The translations under genes were made by a program, and so were the position numbers. From DATAOG01 sp963782885 (GTDB taxonomy: Bacteria > Pseudomonadota > Alphaproteobacteria > Geminicoccales > Geminicoccaceae), in the NCBI GenBank assembly GCA_963782885.1, contig CAWALL010000004.1, positions 227,211 to 291,210 of the forward strand: a stretch of DNA of 64,000 nt, given 5' to 3'. The first letter of the stretch is position 1. Every line of letters begins with the position of its first letter. Shown in pieces: positions 60,647 to 64,000 of the stretch. The notes beneath the pieces are model-generated. The model did no database searches. It was not told the origin of the DNA and saw only the letters and a program-made list of their open reading frames with translations.

Positions 60647-60959
60647 AGACCCGGTCGCAAGCTCGGGACCGGCTCCGGGGCAGGGGCGCCGGCCAACCAT
60701 CATCCGATCGAGACCGGAGCGGCTGCAGCCGGCCTGCGCCCCGCTGGCGGCGCCGACTGCGGCCACAGGCCGGTGCACCGGTCGGGGACCGCGCTGGTCG
60801 CGCGGGCTCAGCCCCGCAACTGCTGCGGAGACCGGCAAGACCTGTCGAGGCTTCAGAGTTCGACCGGACTTGATGTGCTTGGCGCGGGCCGCTATGCCGG
60901 TGCACTGCACCGCGACGATGGAGGTCGTCGATGCGCCGCCCGGTCCAGTGCCCCTTGTA
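60647..60959. other. Gap upstream of IS3 element
   Basis: This 313-base stretch has two overlapping + strand frames running into the insertion sequence, but neither has a recognised protein. If a host gene was cut by the element, its 5' part could lie here. Confidence 0.35.
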
Positions 60960-60984
60960 GCGGTCAACAGTTATGAGACACCGC
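60960..60984 (+). repeat. Left terminal inverted repeat of IS3 element
   Basis: It matches the right end (62300-62326) at 24 of 25 positions after allowing a two-base gap. Confidence 0.75.
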
Positions 60985-60993
60985 GTTGCAGGT

Positions 60994-61884
60994 TCATGCC
61001 GCCGCGGGAAGCGGCGCATGTTGCGCTGCTCTGACGGCTGCCGGGGTCTGGTAGCCGTGGCGCTCGACGATCCAGGCTTGGTTGTAGGTGTCCTTGAAGG
61101 CGTGGAGGGCCAAGCGCAGGTCTTCGATGGTGTCGAAGCGGCGCAGCCAGAGCAGGTTCTCCTTCAGGGTCCGGACGAAGCGCTCGACACAGCCGTTGCC
61201 CTCGGGCTCGCGCACGAAGGCGGGCGAGCTCGCGATGCCGAGGAAGGCGAGCTCGCGCTGGTAATCGTCGGCGACGAACTGGCTGCCATGGTCGTGGCGC
61301 AGCTTCAGGCCGGAGGCGATGTCTTGGCCGAATGCGCCGAAGCAGGCGCGCACACCCTGCCGGAGCGGCTCGAGCGCCTCAAAGCGGGTCGCGCGGCGGG
61401 CAGCGTGGATGCCCAGGCACTCGGTCGAGGCGTGATCCACCGTGACGAAGATCGACGCCTGGCCTTCGCTGGTCAGAGTCGAGGTCAGGTCCGTGGCCCA
61501 CATCTCGTCGACCCGCTCGGTTTTGATCGTACCGTCGTGAGCTTTCGGACCGTGCGGTCGCCCGACCCGGCCCGGTGCGAGCAAGTCATGCTCGCGCATC
61601 AGCCGCAGGACGCGGCGCTTGGAGGTGCGGATGCCGGCGAACCGCAGCCGCGCCCAGATTTTCCGGTAGCCCTCACCGTGAAACGGGTTGCTGGTCAGCA
61701 GCTCGCGGATCGCTGCGAGCAGCGCCGCGTCCGCCAGGGGCCCAAGCGGGCCGGGCCGCCGTCTGGGGCGCGTCGCGTCGCATTGCCGATGACGATAGAT
61801 CGTGGCCCGGGACGTGCCCCAGACCCGGGTCACCAACAGGACGCCGTAGGGTCGGTTGGTGGAGGGCGAGACGTGGCGGCTCAT
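60994..61884 (-). CDS. IS3-family transposase OrfB
   Basis: This 296-residue integrase-type catalytic part has the DDE triad Asp132 (MWATDLTS), Asp198 (LRHDHGSQ) and Glu234 (NGCVERFVRTLKENL). The last two are 35 residues apart, as in IS3. An HTH_21-like segment (HGEGYRKIWARLR) precedes it. It starts in an ATGA overlap with orfA; a programmed frameshift to make OrfAB is usual in this family. Confidence 0.93.
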   Translation of the reverse strand: MSRHVSPSTNRPYGVLLVTRVWGTSRATIYRHRQCDATRPRRRPGPLGPLADAALLAAIRELLTSNPFHGEGYRKIWARLRFAGIRTSKRRVLRLMREHDLLAPGRVGRPHGPKAHDGTIKTERVDEMWATDLTSTLTSEGQASIFVTVDHASTECLGIHAARRATRFEALEPLRQGVRACFGAFGQDIASGLKLRHDHGSQFVADDYQRELAFLGIASSPAFVREPEGNGCVERFVRTLKENLLWLRRFDTIEDLRLALHAFKDTYNQAWIVERHGYQTPAAVRAAQHAPLPAAA

Positions 61885-62264
61885 CGTCTCGACCTCCGCC
61901 GTGCCAAAGGGCGGCCGATCTCCAGGTGCTCGATCTTGGTCGCGAGCAACTCGTTGGCCATGGTCAGATCGCCGACCTTGGCCTTGAGCCGACCGATCTC
62001 GAAGTCCCGACCGTCGGCAGGCCGGGTCTTGAGCGACGCCTCGCCGGCGGCCAGAAAGGCGTCGCGCCAGGCGCTCAGCTCGGCCGCCGCCACCCCAAGC
62101 GCCCGCGACACCAGCTCCAGATCCTCCCCGCGCAGCAACCGCAACACCGCGCTCTGCTTGCGTTTGGCCGACATCCGCCGGCGCCGCTCAGGCGCTGGCC
62201 CGTCGCCGCCAGCGTGTCGGGCGCGCTGCGCCGGGCCAGCGCCCCGTACCGTCGTGTCCGTCAT
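61881..62264 (-). CDS. IS3-family transposase OrfA
   Basis: This 127-residue DNA-binding protein has the helix-turn-helix RKQSAVLRLLRGEDLELVSRALGV and AAELSAWRDAFLAAGEASL, then a leucine-zipper-like helix (DFEIGRLKAKVGDLTMANELLATKIEHLE). AAGGAGG lies six bases before the ATG at 62264, which I prefer to the GTG two codons upstream. Confidence 0.9.
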   Translation of the reverse strand: MTDTTVRGAGPAQRARHAGGDGPAPERRRRMSAKRKQSAVLRLLRGEDLELVSRALGVAAAELSAWRDAFLAAGEASLKTRPADGRDFEIGRLKAKVGDLTMANELLATKIEHLEIGRPLARRRSRR

Positions 62265-62299
62265 GCTCACCTCCTTGCACTGCCCTCTTCAAGCACAAG

Positions 62300-62326
62300 G
62301 CGGTGTCTCAGCTAACTGTAGACCGC
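62300..62326 (-). repeat. Right terminal inverted repeat of IS3 element
   Basis: It is the partner of 60960-60984. A GTG inside it (62303) is in frame with the small exported protein that follows. Confidence 0.75.
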
Positions 62327-62566
62327 AGGACCCTCACGTATGCCGCTTTGGTTCTGTCGTCGCTTCTGGTTCTGTCATCGTCGACGCTGGTTCGTGCGGG
62401 CGTCGTCGACGACCTCTCGAGCCGGCTGCGGCCCGTCCCGACCGATCCCGACCACGCCGCGGCCATGGTCAGCGTCGGCGTTCTCGGGCTCGGTCTGGCG
62501 ATCGTCTGCTGGCGTCGCCGCGCTCGGCCGCGGCGGCCGCAACTCCGCATTCGCAGCGTCTGCTGA
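62303..62566 (+). CDS. Small exported protein, 5' end cut by IS3
   Basis: The frame carries a signal-peptide core (YAALVLSSLLVLSSSTLVRAG), a short middle (DDLSSRLRPVPTDPD) and a C-terminal hydrophobic helix followed by arginines (SVGVLGLGLAIVCWRRRARPRRP). This resembles PEP-CTERM-like sorting tails. There is no ATG in frame; the only upstream start is the GTG within the IS3 repeat. The native start was probably removed by the insertion. The amidase gene begins 7 bases downstream. Confidence 0.5.
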   Translation: MSQLTVDRRTLTYAALVLSSLLVLSSSTLVRAGVVDDLSSRLRPVPTDPDHAAAMVSVGVLGLGLAIVCWRRRARPRRPQLRIRSVC

Positions 62567-62572
62567 TCCTCC

Positions 62573-64000
62573 GTGACCGCCGATCCAGCTGCCCTCAGCG
62601 CGACCGAGCTCGTCAGCCTCTACCGCAGGCGACAGCTGTCGCCGGTCGAGGTCACGCGCGCGGCGCTTGATCGGATCAAGCGCTTCGAGCCGGCGGTCAA
62701 TGCGTTCTGCCTGGTCGATCCGGAGCGGGCGCTGCAGGCGGCCCGCGCGTCCGAAGCGCGCTGGCAGCGGGCCGAGCCCTGCGGTCTGATCGACGGCGTT
62801 CCCGCCACGATCAAGGACCTGATCCTGACCCGAGGTTGGCCGACCCTGCGGGGCAGCCTGACGACGACGCGTGAACAGCCCTGGGACGACGACGCGCCGG
62901 CGACCGCGCGCCTGCGCGAGCAGGGTGCAGCGCTGATCGGCAAGACGACGACGCCGGAGTTCGGCTGGAAGGCAGTCACCGACAGCGCGCTGACCGGCAT
63001 TACCCGCAACCCATGGGATACCGGCAAGACCCCCGGTGGCTCGAGCGGTGGCGCCGCCGTCGTCTGCGCGCTCGGCATGGGTGCATTGCACATCGGCAGC
63101 GATGGCGGCGGCTCGATCCGGATCCCGGCGGGCTTCAGCGGCATCTTCGGCCTGAAGCCGAGCTTCGGCAGAGTGCCGGCCTGGCCGCTCAGCCCGTTCG
63201 GCACGGTCGCCCATCTCGGGCCGATGACCCGGTGCGTCGCCGATGCGGCTTTGATGCTTAATGTGCTCGCTCGGCCAGATAGTCGCGACTGGCTGGCCCT
63301 GCCCTACGATGCCTGCGACTATCGAATCGGCCTTGAGGACGGTGTGCGGGGTCTAAGGATCGCGTTCAGCCCGCGCCTCGGCTTCGCCGAGGTCGAGCCC
63401 GAGATCGCCGACGTGGTCGCCCGGGCCGTGCCGGCGTTCGAGGAGCTCGGCGCCAGTGTCGAGCTGGTCGATCCAGGCATCGCCGACCCCACCGACGTGT
63501 TCCTGTGCCACTGGCAGGTCGGGGCCGCCAATCTGCTACGCCACTTCACGAGCGAGCAGCGGTCCCAGATGGACCCGGGATTGCGGGCGACCGCGGCCGA
63601 AGGCGAGGCGATCTCGCTGATGGACTATTTGACCGCGGTCCAACGGCGAAGCGAACTCGGCGCCCGGATGCGCCGTTTCCACGAGAGCTTCGATCTGCTG
63701 CTGACCCCGACCCTGCCGCTCGCGGCGTTCGCGGCCGGCGCCGAGCGCCCTGATCCGGACCGGCAGCCACGCTGGATCAATTGGGCGCCGTTCAGCAATC
63801 CGTTCAATCTAACCCAGCAGCCGGCGGCCTCGGTGCCGTGCGGCCTGACTGGCGCGGGGCTGCCGGTCGGTCTGCAGATCGTCGGGCCGATGCATGCCGA
63901 CCATCTGGTGCTGCGGGCGGCCAGGGCTTTCGAGACCGCCCGCCCCTGGCCGTTGCCGGAACGACCCCGCACGCCCGGGTCGGGCAGCGCTCTGAACGCC
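62573..64000 (+). CDS. Amidase-signature family amidase (partial)
   Basis: The frame starts with GTG at 62573 and runs off the right edge after 476 codons. The Ser-cisSer-Lys set of the amidase signature is present: the lysine in PATIKDLILTRGWPTLRGS near residue 80, the cis-serine in GKTPGGSSGGAAVV near 155, and the nucleophile serine in GSDGGGSIRIPAGFSGIFGLKPSFGRVP near 180. It then has PCGLTGAGLPVGLQIVGP near 425. Nearly the whole domain is visible, so little is missing. The substrate is unknown. It may share a transcript with the truncated small protein. Confidence 0.9.
   Translation, partial: MTADPAALSATELVSLYRRRQLSPVEVTRAALDRIKRFEPAVNAFCLVDPERALQAARASEARWQRAEPCGLIDGVPATIKDLILTRGWPTLRGSLTTTREQPWDDDAPATARLREQGAALIGKTTTPEFGWKAVTDSALTGITRNPWDTGKTPGGSSGGAAVVCALGMGALHIGSDGGGSIRIPAGFSGIFGLKPSFGRVPAWPLSPFGTVAHLGPMTRCVADAALMLNVLARPDSRDWLALPYDACDYRIGLEDGVRGLRIAFSPRLGFAEVEPEIADVVARAVPAFEELGASVELVDPGIADPTDVFLCHWQVGAANLLRHFTSEQRSQMDPGLRATAAEGEAISLMDYLTAVQRRSELGARMRRFHESFDLLLTPTLPLAAFAAGAERPDPDRQPRWINWAPFSNPFNLTQQPAASVPCGLTGAGLPVGLQIVGPMHADHLVLRAARAFETARPWPLPERPRTPGSGSALNA

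Larger units (their letters stand above)
60960..62326 (-). mobile_element. IS3-family insertion sequence
   Basis: Two overlapping minus-strand genes (orfA, orfB) lie between inverted repeats. The left end GCGGTCAACAGTTATGAGAC begins at 60960. The right end, read on the other strand from 62326, is GCGGTCTACAGTTAGCTGAG, followed in both by ACACCGC. They differ by one base and a two-base gap. Exact outer borders are not certain. No target duplication could be confirmed. Both genes look intact. Confidence 0.85.

Noticed and set aside
60773..60976. 67-codon + strand frame before the IS3 element
   Set aside because: Arg/Ser-rich and without ribosome site or family resemblance.
1..64000. CRISPR array
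   Set aside because: No regularly spaced direct repeats and no cas genes were seen.

Overview
The window is GC-rich chromosomal DNA with dense, short-spaced genes. The gene families point to an alphaproteobacterium, probably near Rhodospirillales or Geminicoccales. Pointers are a ceramide-synthesis operon of the Caulobacter type, a Frc-type sugar importer, an N-formylglutamate amidohydrolase, a DUF3750 protein, and a candidate small RNA with CUCCC loops. The taxonomic placement is inference from families, not from a marker gene.

Positions 1-17.5 kb hold mostly core genes. They include the N-terminal part of a multi-PAS diguanylate-cyclase-type sensor (cut by the left edge), the NAD(P)H-hydrate repair enzyme Nnr, a TerB-like protein, PsuG, a degenerate receiver fused to an Hpt domain, an OmpA-type lipoprotein, moaA (frameshifted here), nadK, apt, a Wzc-like tyrosine autokinase, a DUF192 protein, an aspartate aminotransferase, a lytic transglycosylase and an N-formylglutamate amidohydrolase. 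They end at a decayed ISNCY-type insertion sequence beside tRNA-Val(GAC).

Positions 17.8-25.6 kb form a lipid island. A fatty-acid-hydroxylase-family protein, a GNAT-fold protein that is a candidate bacterial ceramide synthase, and an MFS transporter lie on the + strand. They converge on a minus-strand operon: fatty acyl-AMP ligase, NAD-dependent 3-ketoceramide reductase, acyl carrier protein, serine palmitoyltransferase. Together they would cover acyl activation, serine condensation, N-acylation, reduction and possibly hydroxylation of a ceramide.

Positions 26.2-26.35 kb hold no protein gene. On the + strand there are two hairpins with CUCCC in their loops, a third CCUCC stretch and a strong intrinsic terminator, which together look like a small RNA.

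Positions 27.3-44.9 kb carry a T7/BPP-1-like podovirus virion cassette: portal (frameshifted), Bbp19-like protein, scaffold, a block of translationally coupled small genes and receptor-binding proteins, capsid, two tail tubular proteins, a tail spike, terminase large subunit, a membrane coiled-coil protein and a SleB-like endolysin. A near-consensus promoter precedes the portal, and a degenerate S24-type regulator lies upstream in the opposite direction. No integrase, replication gene or small terminase is visible. It is therefore a remnant, a domesticated particle cassette, or part of a larger split prophage.

Positions 45-64 kb return to metabolism: an aldehyde dehydrogenase, a VOC protein, an acetoin-dehydrogenase-type complex (acoA-acoB-acoC) downstream of a Frc-type ABC importer, a repeat protein, a D-lactate-dehydrogenase-type flavoprotein, a TrpF-like protein paired with an amidohydrolase, a GFA-family protein, a DUF3750 protein, an IS3-family element that appears to have truncated a small exported protein, and an amidase cut by the right edge.
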